Below, in pieces: positions 21,111 through 37,251 of a DNA stretch of 64,000 nt (positions within the stretch are counted from its first letter, which is position 1; each line of letters begins with the position of its first letter). The stretch spans positions 20,168,248 through 20,232,247 of the forward strand of contig NC_083651.1 in NCBI RefSeq assembly GCF_963576545.1. Reading direction: 5' to 3'. Under the pieces are notes generated by a model. The model saw nothing but the letters and a program-made list of their open reading frames with translations. It made no database searches and had not been told where the DNA came from. A program made the translations under genes and the position numbers. This DNA is from Limanda limanda. Taxonomy: Eukaryota; Chordata; Actinopteri; Pleuronectiformes; Pleuronectidae.

Positions 21111-24060
21111 GGCCACAACAGATGCCTTGTCTCTGGTGTATTGTATTTGTAAGATAGCAGGCCGGTGTGGGCGTCCACAAAAAACCTCAGTTTGCACCTG
21201 AGTCAAAATCCATCTCTGCTTCAGTCACCGACAGTGCAGAGGAAAAAGAGGCTGAGGAGGACACATCACATTTCTGTGTAGCAAACCTCTGGCCGACTCT
21301 TTATCTGCTCCCTATTTCACGTTTGCTTCGAGATCAGGCAGCGGCTGTTCACCTCCTCTGCCAGAAAAGAAACTGCTTTGAGAGCACGTCTTCATTTTTC
21401 CAGCCATGGGAAGCCAACGCCTGTCATTCAGTTGATGCGAGCCTCAGCAGAACATGATCTGAAAGTCATTAGTATAGTAATTTGGCACTGAAGAATGATA
21501 AATGGTTTAATTTAAATCCTTGTGCGTGTGGTGCGTTATTACTGCTTTGTGTCTTCAAACAAGCAAGATTTTGACGTGTGAAAATGTATGAAACACAAAA
21601 TTTGTAGTCTTGACAAATTACCCCGTCATTAAGTCATTGAAGTGATATTGCAGCAAGAGCAAAAAAAGAAAACACACCAGGCTGGTGCATGGCCACGAGG
21701 AATGTTTCTGCAAGCTGCAGTGAACCTTCATAAATCCCACCACCTTTTGTTCATCCATGTGGTGGATGTTGAGCAAAATGACTCTTCAAACTCGAAGGGC
21801 ACCAAATAATTGTGGTGCTTCAGGCAGAGCCAGTAGGACTGAAATAAAACAAGTGCTCTCGCCCAATCCGTGCCTGCTAAGAATAGGCCTGTTCAGACGA
21901 GGGTGGCGGATGCTCGGCTGCAACCTCGGCTCCGCGGCTGGGGAGACAGAACCGCACTCTGTTCCTCTGACAGCATGACATACAGTACACAAAGGCTTTT
22001 GGATTTCGCACCCAACCTTTGTATTGTCTCATACAATGATTTGGACAGATCTACTGTGAATAGAGAGACAAATAATCCATTAAGGTAATTTGTGAGTGAT
22101 GCTTTTATCCCTTTTATCCAAACTATGTGATGAAAAAAGCTCCAATACACACTAACAGTTGCTGATGTGATCACTATTTAAGATAAGTGTTAAAATACTT
22201 CTATCTGTAAAATAGCAATTAATTACATGTTTTAAATACTTCATAACAAGGGTTTCCCCTTCAGCACTTGTTTCCTAGCAACTGCAACCAGAATGCTGTG
22301 CAACCGCATGTTGCCAGCACTTAACAGGTTTTCATTTAGATGTAGATTTACATTTAACTGCATGTGTTCTCTTTCTATAAGAAGGAGTCGGTAGGTTTCG
22401 CTCTATATTTTCAGCAGCAGGCGGAAAAAAATCCACGGGAGATTTCAGGGTGGTTCCACTCGGCCGAGCAAAGCCTCCGTCCTGCTGTTGGTCATTCGCT
22501 CGATCATTGTCTTTTCGCTGCCATGTCCGTGTCTGCTCTGTCTGCAGAGAGATGAATATTTCAGAGGTCTACACTGTGTTCCATTTGTTAGCCTGGTTGT
22601 AAACAGCGCTGGGCTCTTCCCCTGGTGGTCAGGTGTTTAAACTAAACCAAAGAATACCTCTAATTCTCTCACCTACTTAGTTATTGCATAATTAAATACA
22701 CCATGAGCTCACATGCTGTCAGGTCTCACTGTGCTACAAAATGTTGCTCTCGGAAAAACACAAGAATCTGTTCTGCAATTACCAAGAACATATCTGACAT
22801 TAAAATCTGATTTCATGTTTCCTCAGTTGAATTTCAAAACATCTGGACGGCTCATGATTCAGATGCCAATCCGTCGGTAGAACATCCATGTGCTTACATC
22901 CTATATGGATATGTAAGAACGTTCCCCTGCATGTAATTCATAATGCACTTCACCCACATCACATGCATTTTTGATGCTATAGAGAAATAGAGCACGCTCA
23001 CAGCCTCCACTTTGCTTCACGACGGGAGCCGAGCCTCCCATCGGCGTTCAGCCTCAGGGAGCTGATTGGACTAAATGTTGCAGAATGAAGCGCTGTGTTT
23101 TCTTTCCTCTCTCTGTCTTCCCTCGCTCGTCGGGGTCATGCGAGCACAAAGGAGCTCAATTTTCTTTCCCTGCTGTTGGTTTTTGAAGGTCTGGTGAGAG
23201 ATCGATAGGTGACAGGGGATGGGATGATGAAGATAAAGACATGCTGAGAAAGGTAATGTGACCCTTGACACCAGGTCCCGACTGGTGTGAGGAGTGTCCT
23301 CAGAACACCGGCTAATCAGAGGTGGGATCGTGTTTTCATTTAACTTTAACGCTGCTGTATTCGTGAAACAGATCCCTGATTAAAATCACCCTCATTGTTG
23401 TTGAGTCAGAGGAGCTGGAGATCTCCATGCAGACAGATGTGTTAAAGCACACTTTGCAGAGAGCTCGCTGTACCGGCTCATCTATTAAAAAACAAAAACT
23501 GTTATGAGAAGTGTTGCTGCATTAAAAAAAACACCCGATAATTGGTTTGCTCAAACTGACACTTGACCCCTCTTTCCTTTCTCTCCATCCTCACCGTTAT
23601 TAGAGAGCTAGACTGAGAGATATGTATTGCAGAGAAATAATCTTAATTGGGGTAGAATGGGAACTAGGCTTCCTGGAGGCAATGAAGCCGAATGTGGGCG
23701 AGTGTGTTAGCTTTCACAGCATTGCGTTTGAAGGGTATATTCAATTATGGGCTACTTGTCAGACGGAATAAATCATTCAGCAACGGTAATGCATAATGCA
23801 GTCAAACAAAACTTTACTGCGAAAAAAGAAATATTCCCACGCTGCAGGAGTAATGACCATGGTGGTTTGGTGGGGCTGCCGTATCATCAAGTGTCAAAAC
23901 ACATCATCATTGAGAGGGAGAAAAAAACAAACATTATACTGCACAATAGGACCTGAGCTGTGAGAAGGAGTTGGGGTTTGCCGTGGCCAATAAATAAAAA
24001 GTTTCCACGTGTAATGCAACTTCACAACTCTAAAAGCTAATAAACACAAATCAAATAGCT
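21111..24060. other. Intergenic segment, no gene seen
   Basis: About 3 kb without convincing coding frames or long tandem repeats. Short frames around 21.9-22.2 kb and 22.4-22.55 kb have no recognisable domains. Confidence 0.4.
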
Positions 24061-24530
24061 AACACCACACTTACTTTGTGTCCTTGCCAAAAAGCACCGT
24101 AAATAACCACAACTTTTTTTGTTGGTGGCATTCACATGAGCAAACTGGTGTCCAACAATTTTGGCTCACTGAAACAAATGGGTGATAACTGCCCCCTCCA
24201 TCTCGGAGCCCATCGACTATCGACAAATTCGCCTCTACTTATAACAGCCAATACTTGGGGGCGTGTGATGTACACAGCGGATATCAGGGCCAAGTCTTTT
24301 GTCCGCAAAACACTGTTTACAGTCCGACTAGTTTCTTTTATCACAGGAGTGGAACGTTTTATCCACACAGCACACAAACAGTAAAACACTTTTCTAGCCG
24401 TTTCAGCGCTTCAGCTCCAGACGACATTTTGGCTAATCTCTATTAACAGCAACCGAAGCCTGCTCCAACGTGATTGGTCAAATTAGAAACAGAAACCGGA
24501 AGTCGTCCGGCTATGAAGTCTTACAGATTA
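24061..24530. repeat. Dispersed fish DNA-repeat copy
   Basis: It contains ccaacaattttggctcactg, acaaattcgcctctactta, acagccaatacttgggggcg, cagacgacattttggctaat and cctgctccaacgtgattggt in an order I recall from other fish genomes. The open frames at 24,132-24,389 (-) and 24,136-24,384 (+) fall entirely inside it, and I take them as accidental. Confidence 0.5.
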
Positions 24531-24722
24531 TGTACATTTATATGAAGAATCTTTTTATAGATATTACAAGTCCCGAACCTTCTGGTGGGTTTAGTAGCCC
24601 ATATCTATGGGATGGATAAATAGCTATCATGCCTAATAACAGACCTCCTGCACCTACCGGACAAATTAAATAAATGGGTGATAACAGACTACTGAACCTA
24701 CTTGTTAGGTTATATGTGTGGG

Positions 24723-24965
24723 CAGGGACAGATCCGGGTTTTCTCTAAATTAGGGGCCATCAAGGAGCCACAATTTACTAAGATATCTAATTCAGGTGCA
24801 AATTTATATAAAATACCTTAAAATGGATTTATCGTTCAAGCACATTGTGTACTTAACACATCTCCAAAAAAATGTTTGACAGTTAGTGATTATTTTATTG
24901 AAAAAATACCCCAATCAGATTTCAGATTCCAGTCCCCCCTGCCCCACCCCTGGATTCACCCCTGT
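24723..24965 (+). mobile_element. Non-autonomous DNA element, family B, degenerate copy
   Basis: It begins gggacagatccgggtttt, followed by aaattaggggccatcaagga and gccacaattta. The middle has caagcacattgtgtacttaa, and it ends cccacccctggattcacccc. The same order is found in the better-preserved copy at 31,897-32,248. Confidence 0.6.
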
Positions 24966-27900
24966 ATATAGGACAGATATGTGTTAAAAACACCAATTCG
25001 ATTAACCAATAACAGTGAAACCTGGTTCACAGGCTGTGAGCAGTGGACTGACAAAAACCAGGACCTTCTCTCGACATGTGAGCTGATGGGGAAACAATCT
25101 GACGTAATAGGTTTTGAAAGCTTGACCAAGTCACCGACTCTTCAACTCCATGAAGAAATGAATCGTACAAGCACTGGTTAAAAATGTATAAGGGTTTTTT
25201 AAACGATTAAATGATTTACCTCACTTGGCAGAAGAAAATCTATTAAGGCACATTACTCTTTTTGAAATGGATTAAACCCTGAGCGCCTTCAGGAGAACTA
25301 CTGCAGACTGCTCTGCCACCTCTTATTTAAACTGACAGGCAGGTTTGAGGGCAACTGTCCCCTGAAGGACAAACATCCACCGTCTGAACCTGGAGAGCTA
25401 AGCTGCTGTAAAGGCAGAATGTCACACACACAGCAACAGCTTGTTTACAAAGGTGAGGCAAAGACCAACACAGTGAGGGGACCGCAAAACCAGAGGGAAT
25501 ACATCAAAAGACGGGCTTGTGGGTGTTGGGATTCTTGCACTGGTCTCTCATACCATTCTCACATGTTTTACATGGTTTTGTGTTTTTCAATATTCGAAAA
25601 AAAAATCTCTCTAAATGTGTTGATCCAAGGTTTGTGACACGGAGACAGAAAAAGATGTACGAATCCAAACTTCACTCACAAAAAGCTGGACGTTTCCAAA
25701 AAGCTGTTGCTGCCGTTGCTGTGTCATCAGTTGGGCGAATTATTCATTCTGGCTCAGCTCAAAATATGCTTACCATCTGTTCCCTCTTATTCCAGTGCCC
25801 AGCTCATGGCTCATGTTTAATGTATCTGTGCTAATGGCTTCATCTACGTATCGCACAATGCCCCGGCTCGACATCAGTAAAACCAGCGAGAGCATTAAAG
25901 GAGGGAAACCTTGGCTGAATGAGAGCCTTCAAAAACACCCTCGTATCATTTGCTCCATCGCCCTCAGAGTTGACAATGACTATGAATAATCGTCCTTCTA
26001 AAATACATTACATAAATTATAGGCCATTACAATCTGCAGCACAGTGCGGTGCAAACGGCACATTATCAGATGTGACATGTTGGTAACATGTCAGTAATTT
26101 CCCAACACTGCGTCTGTATTTATGATCTATTTAAGTCCTCTGTGAGGCAGGTCAAGTGTGACTCACTCTAATATGATTATCCCCCTGAGTTATATATGAG
26201 GGACATATGGAAGTGGAATGTGCGATGGTCCTTTCAGGCACATTCGCTCATACATACAACCATAAAATATAAAACATGCACATCAACACATACTGTCCTC
26301 CCACACACATACTGCACTGTACTACACTGCACAATGTGGAGGCTCACTACACATTTGATGGTCACAAATCAAACAGTGAACACAATTTCACAAACAAGCT
26401 GTCTCCATAAGTTGCTTGTGTGTATGTCCCTGAGCAGAATGTGATAAGGTATGAACTGTGGCTATGCACGCTGAAGGCTTTCTACAGAAGAAGGAGATTT
26501 TTTTTGGACGTCTTTAAAGCCTGTCACACGTGGAGGTCTGCATATTAAAGATAAGTTGCATCAACAGAACGCTGGAGCAGACTTGGTGAGGTCAGGAATT
26601 ATTTTACTTGCCACCTCAGCACGACTTCCAAGCAGACTTCTTCTAATAGCTTGTTTTTTTCCAATCAGCAGAATGAAATTAAAGGATACTATCCTAGAAG
26701 CATCATATTGGAGAAGTAGAAAAGAGGCACAGGGTGTCAGGAGGCACATGTTGGTCACTTGTATGTATTTATCTATACCCTCAACGAATGCTGTGATTTT
26801 TTGTGTTTGGTTGTATGTTAATTAGCAGTATTATTCAAAAACGGATTACTACAAAACTTGAAGGATTGTCAGGAAAGAACTTATTAAATTAAGATGGTGA
26901 GGCAAGTATGCTTTTTTCACTTTATTAAACAGTCTTAGACATTTTACTGACATTTTCATCGATTGCCAATCATGACATCTATAGATTTTGATATATATTT
27001 GACCTATTTTACAGCAAAATTAGAGGGATTCATGTTCGATGCCCCAAAGACCGACAAGCTCTCTCACATCGCTGTCTCGACAAATTATCCTGTTCACCCG
27101 GGCTTCATGTTTCCATCACTGCCGATCAGCCAGAGCCAATTAAAAACATATATTCATTTGACCTGGGAGTGAAGACTGATTTTATCCATAAGCCAGATGT
27201 GAGCAGGTTTTAGTGGGTTTTTGGATCTGTGGAAGAAGGGGATTAAGATTATGTAACTCGAAGCAGCTTAAAGGGACTACTTGGCCTTGGAGGAGGAATG
27301 CTCTCTACTGAGGGTTAAATCTAGTTTGCATAATATAAGAAAGAAAAAAATAAGACGCTGGAACCAAGAAAATAATTGTTATTTTGTTAAAGGACTTAAA
27401 TAATTATAAATAATGACATCCAGTTGGCAGTTAATTTCCTTGGTCGGCCAAATGTTTAATCTCTGTTTCATCCACGTCAAAATAACTACAGTACATTCTT
27501 TTACTTTTGCAAATGGCTCGGGACACATAAAATCCTCTGTGTTGCCAAATCCTCAGCAGGAGGAATTTCAAAACGCATCCGTGATGTGCTAAGCCAATCT
27601 TCCGATCGCCTAATGATAGCCACTCTCATCAAAACAGTTTTGAATATGTGCAATTTCATTTTTGTGATCTGCTGCTGCGCAGTGTTGGCTCTGGATGAGC
27701 AACCCATCGGGACCACATCAAATGGCTCCGGCTTTGAGGAAGATGAGAGAGTAGCATCGGCTTAATCTTTTGCTCCCAGAAAGGGTCTTCAATACTACCT
27801 TTAATCACCTCGCTTCAAATTCTTACTGCTGACTCACGCTTCCTCATCTCATTTTATCCTCGCCCCAAAGAGAACTGCACGGCCTTGAAAGTAACCACAG

Positions 27901-28214
27901 CGGACCGCCGAGGTGCCTCATTAACACCAGACAAGGCCAGGTCCAGGAAATGTGCCTCCTAATGGCTTAATTAAGAATCACTGACGGGTTGCTTTGCAAA
28001 TAGTGCCGGACATCTCCTGCCATTTTCTGACCTGAAATTTCAATCTACCCTCGAACAAAAGATATATTATCACTGTGTTAATTAAAGTCACGGGACAAAT
28101 ACAAAAAACCTAATTCTAGTTGTTGCATTGAAAGAAATATACATTCAGAGAATAGACGGAAAACATTTTACTCCTGCTTAGAGCCACATGTTTAGCCATT
28201 ACTCACAGGGGTTC

Positions 28215-28215
<1 letters not shown>
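24966..28215. other. Intergenic segment, no gene seen; one candidate conserved stretch at its end
   Basis: No coding gene or RNA gene was recognised in about 3.2 kb. A weak phrase at 26,840-26,880 (aaaacttgaaggattg) may be a repeat remnant. The stretch 27,840-28,060 is listed separately. Confidence 0.4.
27840..28060. other. Candidate conserved non-coding element
   Basis: Single-copy sequence without repeats. It is rich in homeodomain-like cores (ggcttaattaagaatcac) next to ctttgcaaat, an octamer-like word. Enhancer-type conservation is an impression from composition; no alignment was possible. Confidence 0.25.
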
Positions 28216-28261
<46 letters not shown>

Positions 28262-28281
28262 GTGTGCGTGTGTATGTGTGT
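28216..28281. repeat. (GT)n microsatellite
   Basis: About 45 bp of pure GT, followed by an impure tail (tgtgtgcgtgtgtatgtgtg). Confidence 0.95.
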
Positions 28282-28548
28282 TTAAATATAGACACAGATT
28301 TGAAGAGAATCTTATCTCAGTGGGATAATATGGTAATATCAGTGTCACATTTCCACCCTGCAGTTACTGACGCTAAATAGCGATTAAGCTTGTAAGATGA
28401 CTGTCGATTCATAGGGGGAAGAAGCTGCAATGCACACTCACTTAACATCTCTTAATAACTTAATAAAGTGGCCAGTTCAGACGCAGCCGGTGAGTAATCC
28501 TGTCTGTGTTACCTATACTGTACATTAGAAGGGTTTTTTTCTGCCTCC

Positions 28549-28660
28549 AGCAAGTGGCGGATATAATATTCTTCTTAAATGGTCATATTTATTGCTAGTA
28601 TTGTTAGTAGGTAGCTAGCTTTGTTTTTTTCAAGACTACTGAAAGGACAGGGCTTATTAA
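28549..28660 (+). mobile_element. Family B element, truncated fragment
   Basis: It starts caagtggcggat, then jumps to ctagtattgttagtag, caagactactgaaaggacag and ggc. These correspond to the left tip and the right-centre part of the 31,897-32,248 element, so the copy is internally deleted. Confidence 0.5.

Positions 28661-31411
<2,751 letters not shown>

Positions 31412-31443
<32 letters not shown>
31412..31443. repeat. (CA)n microsatellite
   Basis: A pure CA run of about 16 units. Confidence 0.95.
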
Positions 31444-31444
<1 letters not shown>

Positions 31445-31896
31445 AAATGCACACACAGAGAGGAGATAATGAGTCGCCTATAATGAGACCCAGTTCTCTT
31501 GTCAGTCGAGCTCTGTCAGGTGCAGAAGATTTTCCATTTTGATGTGGCGCGCGGGCCACCTCGCTCTGCAGGGGTTGGGAGGGAAGTGTTTTGCTCGCTC
31601 CTGCAAAATACCTCATGCTATTCACACTGTACACCTGGAACCGAATTCAGATTTGTGGGGAAATCATTCACAGAACAAAGCAGCAGGAGGATGTCAGGCT
31701 GGTTGTAATACAGAACTTGCATTTGCACGCCTGGACTAACACATATTAAAAACACATGTTTCTGTTATTTAACACGCGATGGAGCTAAATCGTTTGCGCA
31801 GGTGCTTGATGAAAAATGGATGAATTTGAAATGTTCCCAGTGGTTCCCAGTGGTGAATGAAATGATGTACTTGATAAGCCTCAGTTGTCCTCACTT

Positions 31897-32248
31897 GCAG
31901 TGGCGGATCTGGGATTTTCCTAAATCAGAGGCCATAAAGGGGCCACAGTTTACACAGAGGGGCCAATTATACTGTACATCCAACATCCTTACAGAATGCC
32001 TTGTTTAATTAGATGCACATTTATGTCATAACTTGTTTAACGTTTGATTTATAGCTTTGAGCAAAGCCACACATCATCGACTATGTTGTAGAAAAGTTGT
32101 TCCTTGTTAAAGCACATTGTGTACACTAGTATTGTTAGTAGTGACACATTTTTTTAAGACTGCTGACAGGATCGGGGCACTACACAGGCCAATTAGTTTT
32201 TATCTGGGGCCATTGCCCCCATAGCCACACCCTTGGATGTGCCCCTGC
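31897..32248 (+). mobile_element. Non-autonomous DNA transposon, family B, with TIRs and target duplication
   Basis: The left tip gcagtggcggatctggga and the right tip cccttggatgtgcccctgc are imperfect inverted repeats. The element is bracketed by the direct repeat TCACTT (31891-31896 and 32249-32254), or seven bases if the shared C is counted. It is about 351 bp long and has no coding capacity, so it must have been mobilised by a transposase elsewhere. Relatives lie at 24,723-24,965, 28,549-28,660 and about 29,203-29,232. Confidence 0.7.
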
Positions 32249-32254
32249 TCACTT

Positions 32255-33811
32255 AAATATATGAGTTTATTACAACATATATCTGTTGACAGAGCAAATA
32301 CTTAGTTTAAAATACACGTGGATTGTCAACCATTGTAGTATTAAACCATATGGGAGGGATCAGATAACATGTCAGGTTACTTGATGTCCTGTCAAGATTG
32401 TTATTCTTTTATTAAGAACGAAGACATCTTATTTCAATGCCAGAGACAGGAGGGCGACTCCTAGCACAAAACATAAAACATCATTATGTAACGTATTCCA
32501 ATTCTTTAAAGGTTTTTCATATTCAATAATGAAAAATCAATCAAAATCAAAAAGTCCCTGTCAAAATCGAATGCAGAGTGTTGGGTGTAAAAATCACAAG
32601 ACCTTGGTTGGAAAAGCTCATGCACCGAATAATTAAATCTACTTTAAATCAATGAACAAAAAGAGAAAACATCCATTGTTCTGATCTCAACAAATGTTCA
32701 AAAGCAACTAAACAAAAGATGACTTCCAGTAATGAAGTCTGAGTTTCTACAGTCGCTCTGCTTCATAATTGTTCCTCTCTGGACAGATGGATTATTTTCA
32801 GGTCTTTAGGGACATCAAATAGATTTGTATGCATTTCTATGTTTCGTCTCTAACTTACATTCAGCAGGTGTTAATGCTTCGTTCACCATATTCATATAAC
32901 ACTCAGCGCAATAATACTTTTCATCTTCCTGAATCGTCTATAACGAGGTTTTGTTGACGCTTTCATTCGTCATCATAGATATTTCTAAACACAATATGTC
33001 TGGTTCTGTCTGTTCCTGTCTGAATAATAATAACAACAAATAATCCACTGGCACCGTCGAGACTCTGCGTGTTTACAGCCGCCGCTCGTCATAAAACATA
33101 ATACCGGGAACCTATAGCGTGTGTAATAAGGAGGGGAATGCAAGATAATCCTTCAGTTGCGTGGGAACACATGAAGGCTGCAGGATGTGAGCGTGTTAGC
33201 ATCATGCATCTTCATTTAAAATGACAACACAAGCTTATGCAATATTAACTCCAGGTACAGGAAGAAAAGCAGTCAACCTGAAAGGAGTCAGACGATATCA
33301 GATGGAAAGAGATGCTCTGACACGTGTCCGATTCTATCACTGCAGAATCATGCAGTGCCTCCTGAACTGATTGGCTGTTGCAGTTGATTTATATTTTACA
33401 CATGAAACGTACATTCAGCCCAATCACTGGAACTCAATTATACGACCAATGCACAACAAGCAACACGTCCTAAGAGAAAATAGAAACCAGCTTCAACTTG
33501 TTGATAGCAGTTCTGATGAGTGTTGGTCTCATGCTGAGCTGAGAACATCCGGATCTGACCACAGGTTCCGGCATTACATTACTAGAACAACAGTGCCATC
33601 TAGTGCACAGAAGAGAAACTGTAAGCATCATTTCACATTTCAGACTGAGGGACTGCGGAGAAGAATTTTTCTTTTCAGTTGTAGTTATTGGTAGTGACAG
33701 GAAATTTAGTTTAATACAGCAACAAACTTTTGTTGTTTTAATGAAGAAGTCAGGAATTATGGGATGTGATTTTCATGCTACACAAGTCTGTGAACAGTAA
33801 AAAGAGCTGGT
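32255..33811. other. Intergenic segment, no gene seen
   Basis: AT-rich single-copy DNA. It contains a CTCF-like word at 33,593-33,608 (gtgccatctagtgcac). No coding signal was found. Confidence 0.4.
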
Positions 33812-34152
<341 letters not shown>

Positions 34153-34155
<3 letters not shown>

Positions 34156-34326
34156 GTCAAACCTCAAATCTCACTCTCTCTCCTGCTGCTCTCAGGAGGA
34201 AGATGAAGTGGACCCGACGCAGTCCGCAGAATCTCACTGTTCATTACTTTTTTCGGCCAGACAGGTAGTGGTGAGACTGACAGCACAGTCCTATTGGCAC
34301 GAAGATGAGCATGTTGCCAGTTAAGA

Positions 34327-34327
<1 letters not shown>
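34153..34327 (+). repeat. 175-bp duplicated unit, copy 1
   Basis: It runs from agagtcaaacctcaaatctc to atgttgccagttaagac. The second copy is at 35,154-35,328, at a constant offset of 1,001 bp with about nine substitutions and no indels. Copy 1 lies between two GATA arrays. Confidence 0.9.
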
Positions 34328-35006
<679 letters not shown>

Positions 35007-35100
35007 TCATCTTCTGCACCTTTTGCATCTGGTCTGCTTGTTCGCATCTCCCACTGGGCTCGAAGCGTTTCAGCTGGAGACACTCAGTTGGTGACCTCAG

Positions 35101-35150
35101 TGTGATGTTCCCTGATGTTTCCTGATGTTCCCTGATGTTCCCTGCTGTCC
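35101..35150. repeat. Short tandem repeat, 10-bp unit (cctgatgttc)
   Basis: About four units of cctgatgttc with one substitution each, directly left of duplicated unit copy 2. Confidence 0.85.
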
Positions 35151-35153
35151 TCC

Positions 35154-35328
35154 AGAGTCAAACCTCAAATCTCACTCTCTCTCCTGCTGCTCTCAGGAGG
35201 AAGATGAAGTGGAGCTGACGCAGTCCGCAGAAACTCACTGTTCATTACTTTTTTTGGCCAGACAGGTAGTGGTGAGACTGACAGCACGGTCCCATTGGCA
35301 CGAAGATGAGCAGGTTGCCAGTAAAGAC
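35154..35328 (+). repeat. 175-bp duplicated unit, copy 2
   Basis: The partner of 34,153-34,327. It is open in one frame with a possible acceptor in front (ctgctgtcctccag), but copy 1 and copy 2 differ without an evident codon-position bias. I therefore call it a duplicated non-coding block, not an exon. Confidence 0.85.
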
Positions 35329-36486
35329 CCTGCACAATCAGTTGTTGTCATTCATTTTCTGTCTGTCTTTTTGAGCTGAATTAGAGTTAAGGTTGACCTG
35401 AGGAGACTTTCAGTTTCATCAAATATTCACTTTTTTTCAGTTTTCTTTCTTTACATCAGTCCTGCTGTGTGATGCCTGATACACCAAGCTTCAGCTGGGA
35501 TTTAAATAACTAATGATTTGCTGTGAAAGACCTCTGGACCTTTACTGTGGAGCTAGCTTCAGGTCAGATTTGGCAAAAATAAACTTGACTGATTGCCACA
35601 TGTGATGATCACCAGCCACAGCTTGTATCAGCAAACTTTACAGACTTTATAAAATGTACTCTTTAGTTAAACATATCTTTGGAAAGATATACTTTCATTT
35701 ATTCTGGTTCTCCATTTTTGTTACCAACATGTGGATCATTGTATCTCTTTTCCACCATGTAAAGCACTTTGAAGCTGTGTTTTCTTTTTGCTGTATAGTA
35801 GATTTTTTGAAAAAATAATTTTTAAAACATTCTAAATTAACAAGTTCATTGGTTTTCTTCAGTTCAAAGACAAAACATTCCTCAATTTTCCATGTGTTAT
35901 TCTTACCAGCATTACTCTCAAGCACTAGAAGGACTTGTAGGGTGATATTTGTTATGTCTGTGGTTTCATTGTGAATCCGAGAGAAAAACTGGAAATAGTT
36001 TTTTCCCTTATCTTATGACGTATATACCTGATGTTGTCTCTGTCAGAACATGGTCCTGTTAAAGCTGCTTTTGAGGCAACTAAACTCGTGTGGTAACTTC
36101 ATCCAGGAGCAATTGTCCTCACAACTCAGTCAGTTTACGTGCTTGTTTCCAGCTGTAATGATTATTGTGTCCCTACGGCACACTGACCTTTTACTTTTTT
36201 TTTTACTTTCTTTTTCTCCTTTACTTCAACACTAAATAATTGTTTCTCCATCTCTCTTGTGGAGTGCAACTTTCTGTGTCTAGTTTTTCTTTTCTTGATG
36301 GTTTTCAAGTTCTCATTCAGTTCTAATATGTGTGTTATCAATACAAACAGACACAGAAGAGATCAGACTTTATTCAACTCTTTCTTGTTTACATAACAAC
36401 TAACTGTACAAACGTGTGTATCACCACCTTATTTATCGTCAGCTTCACTAGTTCTGTCCAGTCGATTGAGACAACGTGACAAAAAT
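35329..36486. other. Intergenic segment, no gene seen
   Basis: AT-rich, with short open frames only. Nothing was recognised. Confidence 0.4.
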
Positions 36487-36705
36487 GCGCGCGCTCAGAA
36501 TATATGCCCTGTATGAATAAATATACACATACAATTATATGCTGTATACACACATATCTAATGCATGTATTTAAATAAATGTACATCTTTATCAGAAGGT
36601 GTAGTAGTTTAAAAATTGTAGTTTCAATGAAGAAACACAACAAACAAATACAGAAATATATGTGTAGGACAGTGACTTAAAATTATTTTAACAACCTTAA
36701 ATATG

Positions 36706-36768
<63 letters not shown>

Positions 36769-36983
36769 CTCAGAATATATGCCCTGTATGAATAAATATA
36801 CACATACAATTATATGCTGTATACACACATATCTAATGCATGTATTTAAATAAATGTACATCTTTATCAGAAGGTGTAGTAGTTTAACAATTGTAGTTTC
36901 AAAGAAGAAACACAACAAACAAATACAGAAATATATGTGTAGGACAGTGACTTAAAATTATTTTAACAACCTTAAATATGCTA
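36487..36983. repeat. Tandem duplication (222-bp unit, 275-bp offset) with (TG)n spacer
   Basis: Copy 1 is 36,487-36,708 and copy 2 is 36,762-36,983. I see two substitutions between them (near 36,613 and 36,629) and no indel. The ~52-bp spacer is a (TG)n tract grading into CGCGCGCG. The near-identity points to a recent duplication or gene-conversion event. Confidence 0.92.
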
Positions 36984-37251
36984 AGGGGAGATGTAAGACG
37001 TGAAAGTGGATGTGTGTGTGTGAGTGACAGGGGGGGCGGGGCGGTGACAGGGGGGCGGGGGGTGAGAGAAAGGGGGGGCGGGGCACTCAAAACAGGTCAA
37101 TCTGAGGAGGGCTGTTTTAGACAGGGTAAAAAGGCTGCTGTTTTAAATGATCCTTGTGGTATTTTGACCAAAAAATATTACAGACATTCCATTAAGACCC
37201 CAAGGAACCATGTCAACTTGTGGTAAAATGGGCATAATATGTCCCCTTTAA
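36984..37251. mobile_element. DNA-transposon remnant ending in a tgtcccctttaa-type terminus
   Basis: It contains aaaacaggtcaatctgagga, ggctgttttagacagggtaa, gatccttgtggtattttgac, aagaccccaaggaaccatgt and gggcataatatgtccccttt, which I recall as an abundant fish DNA repeat. The left edge aaggggagatgta is an imperfect inverse of the right edge tatgtcccctt. The left edge coincides with the end of duplicated copy 2. Confidence 0.6.
37030..37084 (+). other. G-run cluster with G-quadruplex potential
   Basis: Consecutive G runs of about 7, 4, 6, 6, 7 and 4 bases, separated by short C or TGA-containing loops, inside the transposon remnant. This exceeds the usual four-runs-of-three criterion for an intramolecular quadruplex. 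Confidence 0.7.

Noticed and set aside
24132..24389. Two opposed ~82-85 codon frames
   Set aside because: They lie wholly inside a recognised dispersed fish repeat and have no start or splice context.
35125..35379. Possible exon after ctgctgtcctccag in duplicated unit copy 2
   Set aside because: There is no known protein similarity, and the other copy differs by substitutions without evident codon bias. The GATA arrays and tandem repeats around it argue for non-coding duplication.
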